Assembly: GCA_028751875.1 (NCBI GenBank)
Contig: CM054159.1
Location: forward strand, 5,867,079 to 5,931,078
Direction: 5' to 3'
DNA length: 64,000 nt
Source: Rapana venosa
Taxonomy: Eukaryota; Mollusca; Gastropoda; Neogastropoda; Muricidae
Shown: piece after piece, positions 44,011 to 55,194 of the stretch
Position numbering within the stretch: position 1 is the stretch's first letter
Layout of the letters: each line of letters starts with the position of its first letter
Translations under genes and position numbers: made by a program
The notes under the pieces: model-generated
What the model was told of the DNA's origin: nothing
Database searches by the model: none
What the model saw: the letters and a program-made list of their open reading frames with translations, nothing else

Positions 44011-44975
44011 CATCTATTAAGAAAAAAATTTTCGTAATGATTTTTAAATAAGTCACTACATTTTGCATCATTTACCATTAAATTTTAAAACCCTAAAAAA
44101 GATAAAAAAAAGGAAAAAAATCGTTTTAAGGGGGAAAAACATTGGAAAAAACAAATTACCACATATACATATACACGCAAAAAAACATACTCATGCACAC
44201 CCGTGCGCGCTCCCGTCCCACACACATTTAAAAAAAAAATGTTTTAAGAATTTAAAAAAAAAAAAGCATAAAACCCTCAGGAAAAAACAAATTACTTCCA
44301 AATTTTCTGGTTTTATCCCCTTTTTTTACGTTTATACTTTAGTATAAAAAGGGACAGGAAAAAAAAAGGTTTTGAAAAAACTAGGGATTCGTCGTTACTG
44401 TAATAATTTCCTTCAATGGGCCCCCCCTCTCCTCCCCCCAGCAAAGGTGTGCTTTTTTTTTTGCGCTCATACTTTTTAAATAGCGCTTTTTTAAAAAAGC
44501 ATATTCACACAAAAATATCCAAGCAAAAAAAAGGGCAAAAAAAGATTACAATAAAGATTATTATAATAAGAAACAATTTTTAACAAAAAATTTAAACCCC
44601 TCACCCTGAGACAACAAAAATAAAAAAATTTTATCCCCATCACCATGAGACAACAACAAAACGATGATAACAAAAAGCTTGGGAAAGGGTGGGGGTGGGG
44701 GGGGAGATTTAAGGGGGGAAAGGGGGAAAAACCCCCTTCAATCAATAGAGAAATTAAATTTTTTTAAAAACCCAAATTTTTCAAAAAAATGAACCCCTTT
44801 TACGATTTCAGAAAAATTTAAAAGCCCAAAATTTAACTGGACTATCAAAAAATAAAACATTTAAAACAAAAATAAAAAAGGAAATCGCTTTTTAAAAAAT
44901 TTTCTAATAATTTTCATTTTCTAACGGGAAAAAAAACAAAATTCCCCCATAAAATCAATTGAAAAAAGACAAGAC
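44011..44975. other. AT-rich noisy stretch, no gene seen
   Basis: A-run-rich sequence with small Lys-rich frames only. Confidence 0.6.
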
Positions 44976-45117
44976 AGGGCATGAGGAGAGGGGAGGGGGA
45001 GGAAAGGAGGGAAAAGGAAAAGGAAGGAGAGGAGAGGGGAGGAGAGGGAGAGAGAGAGAGAGAGAGAGAAAAGGAGAGAGAGAGAGAGAAGAGAGAGAAG
45101 AGAGAGAGAGAGAAAGG
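44976..45117. repeat. GA-rich tract
   Basis: GGAGGA, GGGAGA and (GA)n words. 45118-45890 is AT-rich and has no gene that I can support. Confidence 0.9.
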
Positions 45118-45899
45118 GGCACCCCTATCAAGCTATTTGGTCTACCATAAAAAAAATTTTTTTTAAAATTTTCCCCCTTTTCCCCTTGTTTCAACATTGC
45201 GATTATTTACTACTTGCTAGATTCTCTTTTAATTTTTTTTGCAAATTAGTGTGCCCCCTTTCCTGCCTTTCCCCCCCGTCCCCCACATATACAGTGTGGG
45301 TTTCTGTAGAATTTTTTAATCACATTAAGATATACTTGAATTTTTTTTTTGTTGAGGAATACCATTAGTCGGGGAAATGTAAGTATGGTTGATTTTTCCG
45401 TATTAATCATGGTTGATTTGCCTTATTTGTCAATTTCCCGGATTTGCATTTAAAAGGCTTTTTTAAACGTGTCTTGAAAATGATTTTTGTTTTTGATACA
45501 TTTTTAAACGGTTTTTTGGGGCTTGTTCCATAAGTCATACCGAGTACAGGAAAGCTTGTTTTTTTAAAAAATTATTTTTGGTCTCGGAAAAGTTTGTAGA
45601 TGATTATGTCTGTGTTCCCTTTTATTTTTAAGCTACTGGTTAACTTTTGGGGGGGCTTTCCATTGACAACTTTTGGAAAATAGAGCTTTTTTTAGATAAA
45701 GTCTGTTTTTTTAAAAGGGTTTGGATATTTGTTTTCTTTTAAAGTTGTGGTTAGGGGGGGCTTGATTTTAGTTTGAAAAAAGTTTCGGTTTCTCTTTTAT
45801 ATAATCTATGAATCAATTTTAAATTTGTATCACTTTCAGCTGTCCCCAAAGGGGATGAAGCCCAAATCAACTATAGGCAAAAATTTTGCCGCAAAAAAA

Positions 45900-46100
45900 A
45901 AAACGTGTGTGCGCGGGTACGTGCGTGCGCCGCGGTTCGTTTGGGGCGCGCGCGTTCGTTCGTGGGATGCGTACTTTCATCATACATGAAAGATTTTTAG
46001 ACAAAAGATTGTGTGTGTGTTTTCTGTTTAAAAGAGTGAGTGTGAGAGAGCGAGTGTGTGTGTGTGTGTGTGTGTTTTGGGGTTTTGTGGGTGTGTGGTG

Positions 46101-46131
<31 letters not shown>

Positions 46132-46165
46132 TGTGTGTGTGTGTGTGTGTGTGCGGGGTGTGTGG
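45900..46165. repeat. CG/TG alternating purine-pyrimidine tract
   Basis: GTGCGCGGGTACGTGCGTGC and GGGCGCGCGCG words, then TG repeats at 46052-46155 interrupted by GTTTTGGGGTTTTG. 46165-46424 is AT-rich without a gene. Confidence 0.85.
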
Positions 46166-46424
46166 CGCGCCCCGTTTTGTAAAGTAGGGGGGAGGGGGGG
46201 GGTGGTTTTGCGGAAAGATACCCAAATTTTTGTTTTCCCATTCCATTTTTGTGGGGCATTTTTGGGTTTTCATGTGGTAGTTTTATAATTATATCTTTGC
46301 GTATTTTGATGTTTTTTCTTAGATTTTTTTTTATGGATTTGGATTTTTATTCATGGGGTTTTTTGGGGGAGGTTGCGTGTAGTGATATTTTTTTGCGTTA
46401 TCATATGTTCTATTTCTTAATGTC

Positions 46425-46530
46425 TATCAACGACAACTAGCATGAAGAAACCATACTGCGCCCCCAGTGCACGTTTTTACAAACACACACATTTTTATAT
46501 AAATAAGCACATATGTACACGCTCATGCGC
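46425..46530 (-). repeat. dispersed repeat family E, minus-strand copy
   Basis: The minus-strand order ATATGTGCTTATTTATAT, GTGTGTTTGTAAAAACG, GGCGCAGTATGGTTTC and ATGCTAGTTGTCG recurs on the plus strand at 59435-59540. So this is a ~100-bp inverted pair about 13 kb apart. Nature unknown. Confidence 0.75.
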
Positions 46531-47109
46531 ACAAAAAAATTTTTTACATGGGGATGGGAAACTCCACACACACAATTTTCCACGCACAACACCACACCCC
46601 ACACAAACCCCGCCCACACACACATGCCCGCACACACGCACAAACAAACCCCTGGAAAAGGGGGTACATATGAAGGGAAGAAGAGGAAAAGAAGGAAGTT
46701 GAAGACAGATAAAAAATTCCCAAGGGGGAGGATAGAGAAGAAAAAAACCAAGGTTTGTGTGGGAAATTTAAAAAGGGGGACGAGAAACACCACCTTTGTA
46801 CAGTCATCAAAACCACCTTATTTCCGGGAAATTTTTTCATACTGCCTTTTTTGTTTTTAAATAGCCACAAAAAAACCGTTAAAAAAGGCAAAGAGATAAA
46901 AAAAAGACAAAAAATGAAATGAAGCCCAAAAACACAACTGAACAATTTTTTATATACAAAAAAAAAATCATTTTTTTTCATCCCACACATAACCCTTTGT
47001 GTACAACAAACAAAACAAAATCCCCCAAAAAAATGAATTCCATGCACTACCAACAAAAATTTTGTTTCTACTCAAAAAAAACAAAAAAAAATGAGGAATT
47101 TTTTTAAAA
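46531..47109. other. no recognisable feature
   Basis: A-rich sequence with a short CA tract at 46560-46640. Frames of 60-170 codons exist on both strands but show no motif. Confidence 0.5.
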
Positions 47110-47111
47110 AC

Positions 47112-47405
47112 AGGAGGCACCGTGGTCCCATGGTTTAGGCGTCAACTCGTGATCCAGGGGGCCCCCAAGGGGGGGTTGGGGTCCTTTGGGGGGCCTTTAC
47201 TCCTATTTTCCCCCACTCCACCCCGGTGTACTGGTGGGGTACCCCGCTCTGTGGGGGGAAGTATCTGGGACAGATTGCGTCCTGTTAAAGGGGTGGTGAA
47301 AAAAAACCCTCAGTTTGCTTTAAAGCTAAAAGAAACCCGGGGTAAGCCCCCGGTTTTATGGGCCTTCGGCTCGAAAGAAAAATAACTTTTACTTTAAATA
47401 AAATA
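47112..47405 (+). mobile_element. tRNA-derived SINE (plus strand)
   Basis: GGAGGCACCGTGGTCCCATG then GTTTAGGCGTCAACTCGTGA (47112-47152) is a tRNA box A region; about 50 bases on, GGTTGGGGTCCTTTGG stands where box B is expected, smeared. The body contains CACCCCGGTGTACTGGTGGG and GGAAGTATCTGGGACAG, and the 3' end is AAATAAAATAAA. Likely a third tRNA-SINE family. Confidence 0.6.
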
Positions 47406-48285
47406 AAAAACACAAATGCACACATGAAAAAGGCGCGGGCAGAAGCTTTTTAAACCTATAGCATCCCTTTAGTAAAAAAGGTCATAATACAACCATTGTG
47501 GGTTTTCCCAAAATTTACCCCAAGTTTTTTTTTTTCCGTTCCTTGGGTAGAGCTCCAAGGGTTTTTAAAATAGGTTTAAATTTTTTCTTTTTGCACCCCT
47601 TTTTTCGTACTGTTTTGGTAGCTGCATTTTTGGCCCTTTGGGGGGTACCAAGTCTTTTGAAATTTCTTTTTAAAAAATTTAAATCCCTGCAGTTATCAAA
47701 ATATCCAAAGGGTTTACTACAAAAATTGTTAAAAAGTGAATTTCACAAAAATAACATCAATTAAATTTTTCTAACCCGGATTTAAAAATAATAAAAAAAA
47801 ACTTGTTGGTTAAAATGTACACACAGTCCTTTTAAAAAACTCACTTTTGGGGCCAGAAAAACCCTCACATAATTGGGGGTTTTAAAAAAACAAGAAATTC
47901 ATTTTTAAAAACCCCCCCAAAAAAAATAAACATGGCCCTGACACAACCATCACCTTTTTCATTAACCAATCAACTTAAATGACAAGGAAAAAACTGTACA
48001 TACACACACACATGCGCACACACACACATACAGATGCACGCACAAATACACACATGCACTGGCGCACGCACATACATGTACACACATACACAGCCATCTG
48101 CCAAAAAAAAAACCACACAAAAAAAACCAACGCACAGGCACAAGTACTACTATTATTATCACTCGAGTACAATCTGGGGACAACTCTTTCCCTTTCCACA
48201 AAGACCAATAACTACTACACTTCATGACAAAAATTCATTCACACAAAAACACATAAATGTTAACATCAGTTAGAAACAAAAAACT
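47406..48285. other. AT-rich DNA with a short CA tract, no gene
   Basis: CA/CG repeats at 47995-48095; the rest shows A runs and no motif. Confidence 0.6.
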
Positions 48286-48289
48286 AGAG

Positions 48290-49740
48290 GCTCTGACAGA
48301 ACCAGACTCCTTCTAAACATATTTTATTACATTTTTTTTTTTAATACACAAGCAAAAAAAAAAACCTTCACCAAACAAACCCCAAACACGACTGCCAACG
48401 CCAAAACAGTCCAAACAAAAATAAACGAATAAATATTTTTCAGTACTGACAACATAACCGACTATCAAGACAATATTTCTTCAGCAGAACCATTTATCTG
48501 AGCATTTTTAAAAAAAAATTTTTTTTTTGGTAGGCCTCAGTTGCATGCAGATCGCGGAGCACCATCTTAATTTTTTTCTTTTCTTTTTTTCTTTTTTCTT
48601 TTTTTCTTCAGTGAGTGCTTCACACGTCTCTCTTCATTGGCCAAAAAAATAAAATAAAATAAAAATAAATAAAAGGAAACAACAACAACAAAACCAACAC
48701 AGCGGCTGTTTTGGGACTAGACTATTTCTAAACATTTTTATAACATTTTAAAAATGCACTAGTGGAAAAAACCCCAAATACAAAAACCAGCAAAAACAAT
48801 AACTGTACACAAAAATAATGAATATATAAGTTCCAGTCTTGACAACATTACTGGACATTAAAGCAAAACAATATTTCTTCAAGCAGAACAGTTAACCGGA
48901 TTGGTTTAAGACAAAAGGCAAGAAAACGCACACACACTCTCCCTCTCACAACACACACATCTCTCACACACAATACATAAACATGTATATTTTTTCTTTT
49001 TCTTTTTTAGGCCTCAGTTGCATGCAGATCGTGGAGCACCATTTTTCTTTTTTCTTTTCTTTTTTTTTTTGTTGTTGAGGGCTTCACACGTCTCTCTTCC
49101 TTGGCCAAAAATAAAAGACACACACAAAAACAAAAAACAAAAAACCATACAAACTCAAAATCAATCAAAAACAAAATGAAAAAAACTGTTTCTTTCCATT
49201 TTCTTTTTCTCTCTTTTTTTTAAAAACATTGTTCAAAGCAAGATAGAAAACAGATTTCATTCTGACAACAATACACTCAAGTCATACAAGCATGTTAAGT
49301 TCCTAACAATCCTCTTCGAAAACAAAATCCTCACGCATCTTATGTGAAAAGTGACAATGTTCAATTGATACAGTACAAGTTTGAAGGCAAAACTAAACTT
49401 TGAAAACAAAATCCTCTCAATCTTATGTGAAAAGAAATGACAATGTTCAATACATTATAACTTTAAAGACAAGTCTAAACTTTGAAAGCAAAATCCTCAC
49501 AAATCTTATGTGAAAAAAAGTGACGATGCTCAAAACAGTACAAGTTTAAAGACAAGACTAAGCTCACTCATTTCTTTTTTTTTTTTAATTGTTTTTTTTG
49601 TTTGGCCTCAGTTGCATGCAGACTATGGAGCACCATCTTTTTTTTCCTTTTTTTCTTTTTCTTTCTTCTTTTTTTTTTGCATTTTGGTGGGTGCTTCACA
49701 CGTCTCTCTTCATTGGCCGATTATATAAAAAAAATCACAG
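48290..49740. repeat. three diverged tandem units of ~480-600 bp
   Basis: The segment GGCCTCAGTTGCATGCAGA, followed by GGAGCACCATCTT, a T-rich run and GCTTCACACGTCTCTCTTC plus TTGGCC, occurs at 48533, 49010 and 49604. Between the first two, the words CTATTTCTAAACATTTTTAT, CAATATTTCTTCA plus AGCAGAAC, and TTGACAACAT are also shared (48310-48505 and 48720-48905). No coding potential. The origin of the unit is unknown. Confidence 0.85.
49318..49562. repeat. three tandem units of ~83 bp
   Basis: Units start at 49318, 49402 and 49484 and share GAAAACAAAATCCTC, ATCTTATGTGAAAA, TGACAATGTTCAA and AAGACAAGACTAAACTTT-type words. They lie inside the third larger unit and are its extra length. Confidence 0.9.
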
Positions 49741-50500
49741 AAATTAAGAAAATCTTTGTCCCTTTCTTTTCATTCCATTTAATTTTTTCCCCATCAACCT
49801 CAACTAGCCTCTCTCTCTCTCTCTCTTCCCTACTGTCCAGAGCAAGGACTGCCCCAGTGTGTGAACTGCTGCCTGTGTTCTATGATATTCAGCTGCAGTG
49901 AACAGTCGGCTGGGTTTATTGTTGATCTGGTGTGCGCTGTTGCATGTGTTTAAGTGTGAAAGAGTGATTTATTTCTGCTCTAGTGTGTGTGTGCGGCAGT
50001 GGTAAGCTTTCATTTTTTTTATCCATTGTCAGTTTTCTCACCCTCACTCCACTTTTTTTAACTAACTAGTTTTTGTCTTTTGTCTTTTTCCTGCACATAG
50101 TGTCTGCCATTTTTCTTATAATCACTGTTGTATTTAAATGCTAAAAAACATTTTACAGTCAAAATCCATCTAATGCGTACTGCAGCTAGTGCACTCTGAA
50201 CAAGGCTGACTGCTTCCTGACCTTATAGAGGGATACACACAAAAAAAACCTGTATAATTTAATTTAAATAGATCATTTTAAACAAGGTGAGAAAATATGT
50301 CTCGACCTAATGACATTGAGGTTCATGTCAGGACTATTACAAAAATGCATAAAGGCTGACATTTCAATTACATTTACAAAAAAAGCACCTAACAAATCAA
50401 ACTTACATTTCAACATTCAAGGTTCATTTCAGAGTCATAAATCTGAAAATGGAGAAACAAGCCCTCAAATAACTTCATGCCAGCTCATTTCAAATACTTT
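49741..50500. other. no supported gene; possible splice acceptor
   Basis: A clean (CT)n at about 49809-49830 followed by CCCTACTGTCCAG and a GC-richer stretch could be a polypyrimidine tract and 3' splice site. The following frame is short and unrecognised, so no exon is called. Confidence 0.35.
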
Positions 50501-50504
50501 AAGA

Positions 50505-50870
50505 GGAAAGATGCTATAGTCGAGTGGTTAAGACTATTCTACTTCAATCACATGGGTCCATGAAGTCATGGGTTTGAATCTCAGTGGCGTCTAGTGAATT
50601 AAGGTGGCGATTTTTACGATCTCCCAGGTCAACTTTAAGTGTAGACCTGCCATTACCTTAATTTACTTTGTGTATATGTACACATACTGAAGATCACATA
50701 TGCATGTTAAAGATCCTATAATTCATGTCAGTGCTTGGTGGGTTACAGAAACACAAATACATGTAGCATATGTCCCCTTAGTCAAAATACAGCTATGTAT
50801 TTGGTGGGAAAATACAGTCACATACACAAAATCTCACCATTAGTGAATCCCAGAGCTCTAGCTGAGGAAT
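50505..50870 (+). mobile_element. tRNA-derived SINE of a molluscan type
   Basis: Box A-like TAGTCGAGTGGTTAAGACTA at 50517-50536 and box B GGGTTTGAATC at 50570-50580. The body includes CGATCTCCCAGGTCAAC, TGTAGACCTGCC, ATGTTAAAGATCCT, CATGTCAGTGCTTGGTGGGT and GGAAAATACAGTCA. I recognise these blocks, in this order, from SINEs widespread in gastropods and bivalves. This copy is nearly full length and the surrounding sequence is clean. Confidence 0.8.
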
Positions 50871-52140
50871 GAAAAAAAAATTGGAGAATTTTATAGTTTT
50901 ATATAAAACCAGATTAAACTGAAGCCCCTATATCTCTTGGCCAGAGTACTTTTCAATTTTTTGGCTAAACTAAAAAAATGAACTGGATTTCCTTACAATG
51001 ATTATTCTATTAGATTTTTAAAAAAATTATTGAAAAAAAAGGGGGAGGTTTCTTTTTTTTGATTTTAAATTTTTCTTTAAAAAGTAGCTTTATCTCCTTT
51101 CAACATTTTTTCTGACAAAAAAATTAAGATATTAAAAACCCCCAAACAACAAACACATAGCATGCCGCACACAGGGACTCACACCCTCCCCTCTTCTTCC
51201 ATCCAAATCTTGTGCAAAACCCTTTCCTTACAAACATGGGGCCATCCCCTCCAATGAATGGAAACAGCAAATCATGAACCATGAATGGAAGCACCTAAAT
51301 TGACTGGAACCCTTAGTTGCTGAAAAATTTTAAAAAAACCCTTTGGGGCACCCAAAACAGTGTTTCCTTATGTGTAAACAAAAAATTTCTCTAGGGGAAA
51401 GAAAAAAAAGTGGGGTATTACTAAAATTTGGGAAAAACATGTCAGAAAATTTTTTTCCGCAAATACTAAATGGCCCTGTTTTATTGGAAAATGGGAATTT
51501 TCTTTAAAGCGCAAGGAAAAAAAAAAGAGTAAAAAAAGCAGAGATTGGGGGGTTCTAAGGGAAAAAAAATTAATTTTCTAAGAATAATCTAGACCCAAAA
51601 ATGAGGGAAAAAAAAAAAAGCTTTGGGAAGAACTGATCAACAACCCCGCTTTAAGACCTGGGTCAGGGAAAGGAAAAATTAAACATTTCAGAACCTCCAT
51701 GTCTAACGACTGCGGCCAAAAAGGGAAAATGGGAGCAAATATAACAAAAGGGAAGATACTGACTTCCTATGTAAAAACAAAGTGAACAAGTGGAAGGGGT
51801 TGCCAAAGGCTGAAATTACAGAAGGATGAAGACAAGGGGAAGGGAAAAAATGACGAAGGGATTTATGCATCATCACGGTACAGCCCCGACTGATGTCAAT
51901 GACGGTGAACCCCTGTCATCTATGCACAAAAACAATCCCGTTTTATGTACACTATTCAAAGGAGTACAGAGGAAACCTGCCACTACATCCTAAACCTGGA
52001 CTATCAAACCCCCAAGAAAAAGAGAACACTATGCCCAAAAGGGTCCCGCAAGAACAGGGCTGGGAGAATGTAAGTTCCGTTTTTAAAAAAAGAAATGATA
52101 GAATGCAAATGACACTACAAGACAGTTGATGAACAATAAG
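50871..52140. other. partly noisy DNA without a supported gene
   Basis: Sequence quality drops from about 51010 (A/G/C runs). A 78-codon plus frame at 51893-52129 and others show no motif. A TCTATCTATC tract at 52146-52158 belongs to the LINE tail next door. Confidence 0.5.
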
Positions 52141-52149
52141 GGATTCTAT

Positions 52150-52613
52150 CTATCTATCTGTCCCGTAGTCTGACGACCGTGGGGGCACCCTCAAAGACTC
52201 AGCAACCAGTTCCCTCCATTCCTCTCTCTGTTCTGCCTTTCTCAGGGTTTTGTTGAGTTCTAGGCCTGTCCATTCACTGATGTTATCCTCCCAGCTCTTC
52301 CTTGGTCTGCCTCTTCTTCTTCCTCCTTGGACAGTGCCTTGCAAAACTGTCTTTGTAATTCCTTGGGATCTTGTGACATGCCCATACCACTTAGTTTACG
52401 CTTTTTCACGATCGTTAGAAGGTTCTCATAGGGTCCAATGGTTTGCTGGATTCTGTTATGCACGCTTTCGTTGCTTATGTGGTCTTTGTAGGAGATCCCA
52501 AGGAGTCTCCGAAAGCATCTCATCTCCACTGCCTGTACTCTTCTCTCCAAATCTGCAGTCAGGGTCCATGATTCACAGGCATACAGAAATATGGATATGA
52601 CAAGGGAGCGCAT
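52150..52613 (-). pseudogene. LINE C-terminal region
   Basis: Frames at 52260-52613 and 52150-52344 carry ISIFLYACESWTLTADLERR, MRCFRRLLGISYKDHISNES, then in the next frame GRRRGRPRKSWEDNISEWTG and EQREEWRELVAESLRVPPR. This tail is typical of RTE-like proteins, and the fragments at 4262, 38875 and 41820 resemble it. Confidence 0.85.
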
Positions 52614-52786
52614 TAGTCTGATCTTGGAGATAAGCGAGATATTCTTGTCTCTCCAGATGGTGTTTTAGTTTTGACAAAGCTGTTATTGTCTGTGCAGTCC
52701 TGCATACTACTTCTGGCTTGGATCCCTGGTCTGATACAATGGCTCCCAGGTACTTGAAGCTTTGAACTGTTTCCAGCTTCTGGTCA

Positions 52787-53429
52787 TTACCCTGATATCA
52801 GTGCTATGCCGTTGGTGTTATTAGTCATCAGTTTGGTCTTCTCTGCACTGATTTCCATGCCGTATGTTTTGGAGGCCTTATCCAAGTGTTCTGTTAGGCT
52901 GGCAAGCTCTTTTTCTGATCCTGCTATTCCATCAATGTCATCTGCGAAGCGGAGGTTTGTGATCGTTCTGCCACCAATGCTGACTGATCCTTCATGATGT
53001 TCCAGTGCATCAGCCATGAGTCTCTCAAGGAAGATGTTGAAAAGAGTGGGTGAGAGTAGACAGCCCTGCCTTACTCCAATGTTGTTCGAAACCATTCTCC
53101 AATGTTGTTGTTGTAGTACACTGCACTGGTGGCCTCGCTGTACAGCTGTTTGATGACTCTGATCAGGTTTGCATTGATGCTGTACAAATTCATGGTTGCC
53201 CACAAAGCTGCATGCCACACCCTGTCAAATGCCTTCTTAAAATCGATAAATAGTGGTAAAGGTCTTGTTGATGTTGAAGGTACCGCTCACATAGTATTCT
53301 GAGGTTGAATATCTGTTCTGTTGTGCTGCGCCCTGCTCTGAAACCTGCTTGTTCCTCAGCAATGATGGTCTCTGCTTGTGGCTTCAGTCTATTCATATTA
53401 TCTGCAGCATGACCTTGCTTGGGTGACAT
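52787..53429 (-). pseudogene. LINE reverse transcriptase catalytic core
   Basis: Two overlapping frames. The upstream one (53190-53429) has AEEQAGFRAGRSTTEQIFNL and the start of the H-x-x-L/F-D-F-K-K-A-F-D region, and the downstream one (52787-53218) has GVRQGCLLSPTLFNIFLERL and LRFADDIDGIAGSEKEL. FADD is the metal-binding motif C. The break falls in motif A. Confidence 0.85.
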
Positions 53430-53612
53430 ATGAGGCTGATTGTGCGGTAATTATGGCATTGTTGTAGATTTCCTTTCTTGGGGAGGGTGATGATGAGTGA
53501 CTGCGTCCATGGTGTTGGCCATTTTCCTGTCTGCCAGATCTTGTTGCAGATTCTTAGTAGGGCGCTGATCATGGCTTCCCCTCCAGCTTGGACCAGCTCA
53601 GCTGGAATGTTG

Positions 53613-54644
53613 TCAGCCCCTGCTGACTTCCCCTTTTTTTAGCGATCTGACTGCTGTTTCCACTTCTTCTCGGAGGATAGGGTGACTGTCTGTGTCTTTG
53701 CTTTCGGGTACATTAAGGACTTCTGGATCTCCTGCGGTTCTATAGTTATACAGGTCGGAGCAGTATTCTGTCCATCTGTTCAGAATATCCTGGTCGTCAG
53801 TGAGACACTTCCCATTTTTGTCTTGGATTGTTAAACCTTTTCTCTGTTTCGTGCTAGTCAGGTCTTTCACCAGCTGATATGCTTTCTTGTTATTGTTTTT
53901 CTTGATGTTCTCTTCAATATCTTGGCACTGTTCACCGATCCAATTCTCTTTTGCCTCCGTCATGGACTTCCTGATTCTTTTGTTGACTGCCCTATATTGT
54001 TCTGCTCTTTCTTTTGTTTCATTTTTCTTTTTCTTCAGCTCTCTACGCTTGTCGCATAGTTGTAGGATGTTAGGTGTGACCCATGGTTTTTTGACTGGTC
54101 GGCGTTTGCCAAGAAGCTCGTTTGCTGTTTCAGTCACCGCTGTATTGAAACTATTCGTCAGTATATCTATGTCTGAGTCTATCACAGTGAGTGCTGCAAA
54201 CTTTCCACCTATCCTTGCTTGAAAAATTTCTAATACCTCTGGGTCCTTCAGCTTCTCGAGGTCAAATTTGATCCTGATGTTGTTCCGCTTGTGGATTTTC
54301 TTTAGACGTAGTCGGAAAGTCATCATCACAAGATCATGATCACTCCCTATGTCTGCTCCTGGAAAACTTCGTGTCTGTGCGATGTTAACGCTAGACTGAA
54401 ACCGTCTTTTCACCATGATGTAATCTATTTGGTTGTGGTGTTCTCCATTTGGGCTATGCCATGTCCATTTTCTGGATTTCTTGTGTGGGCCAAGTGTATT
54501 CACTAGCTGGAGGTGGTTGTTACTGGCAAACTCCAGGAGTCTCAAGCCTCTTTCATTTGATTGGTTATTACAATGTGGCCCACAAACGCCCTCCCAGTCT
54601 TTCCATGCATCTTCTCCTACCTTGGCGTTCCAGTCACCTTGCAC
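53613..54644 (-). pseudogene. LINE endonuclease C-terminal part and linker to reverse transcriptase
   Basis: A 343-codon frame beginning with GDWNAKVGEDAW (catalytic Asp and Asn), then TWHSPNGEHHNQIDYIMV and the terminal GSDHDLVMM motif (Ser-Asp-His). All endonuclease catalytic motifs are present. The Lys/Glu-rich linker that follows includes a WTEYCSDLYNY segment and ends at a break before the RT palm. Confidence 0.85.
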
Positions 54645-54706
54645 AACGAGGATGTCTTTCTTGGGTGTTTGATTCAGAACCTCTTGTAGCTGGTCATAAA
54701 ATTCTT

Positions 54707-55039
54707 CTACGGCTTCATCTGTGTAGTTGATGTAGGGGCGTATGCCTGTACTATAGTTATGTTAAAGGGGGTTGCTCTCAGGCGGATGGTAATAAGTCTG
54801 CTGGACACAGGCTGACAGCTCATGACGGTGTTCACGGTGTCTTTGTGAACGAGAAACCCCACGCCGTGTTCATGTTTATCCTGTTTTCCACTGTAGTATA
54901 ATTTGTGGTCTTCCTGGGTCGTTGTTTCTCCCATGTTTTTCCACCTGACTTCGCAGAGCCCAAGGATGTGCCATTGATATCTGGACATCTCATGTGTCAG
55001 TTCTTCAGTTATGTAATAACAGCCAAGATAGAGCCACAA
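54707..55039 (-). pseudogene. LINE endonuclease domain, N-terminal part
   Basis: A 110-codon frame with ITEELTHEMSRYQWHILGLC, then EVRW (with the catalytic Glu), then HGVGFLVHK and the FNITIVQAYAP segment characteristic of AP-like endonucleases. The residues before ITEEL are not conserved in the family, so the element is 5'-truncated at about 55030. Confidence 0.8.
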
Positions 55040-55194
55040 AACTGCAGGCAGACCAGCTACTAGACAGCTTAATGACTTTTTTTTTTAAAGCAAGAGTACG
55101 ATGACCATAGACAGAGAGGCAGAGGACAGTCCTGAACTGATTGTTGAAGGGCCATTATGTTACTGAGAGCTGCCTACACACATCCTGCAGTGGA
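55040..55194. other. short spacer between the LINE and the minisatellite
   Basis: No feature recognised. Confidence 0.6.

Larger units (their letters stand above)
52143..55035 (-). mobile_element. RTE-like non-LTR retrotransposon, nearly complete but frameshifted
   Basis: In order on the minus strand: an apurinic endonuclease-type domain from 55035 (HILGLCEVRW, then YSGKQDKHEHGVGF, IVQAYAPTS, GDWNAKVG, and NQIDYIMVKRRF followed by GADIGSDHDLVMM), a linker, then reverse transcriptase motifs (EEQAGFRAGRSTTEQIF, GVRQGCLLSPTLFNIF, LRFADDIDGIAG), the thumb, and a C-terminus with RRRGRPRKSW, EWTGLELN and REEWRELV. The stop is at 52150-52152 and the 3' end is a GATA-type repeat with almost no 3' UTR, an RTE feature. 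The single ORF would be about 960 residues, normal for RTE. At least four frame changes, and absence of the usual start, mark it as inactive. Confidence 0.85.
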
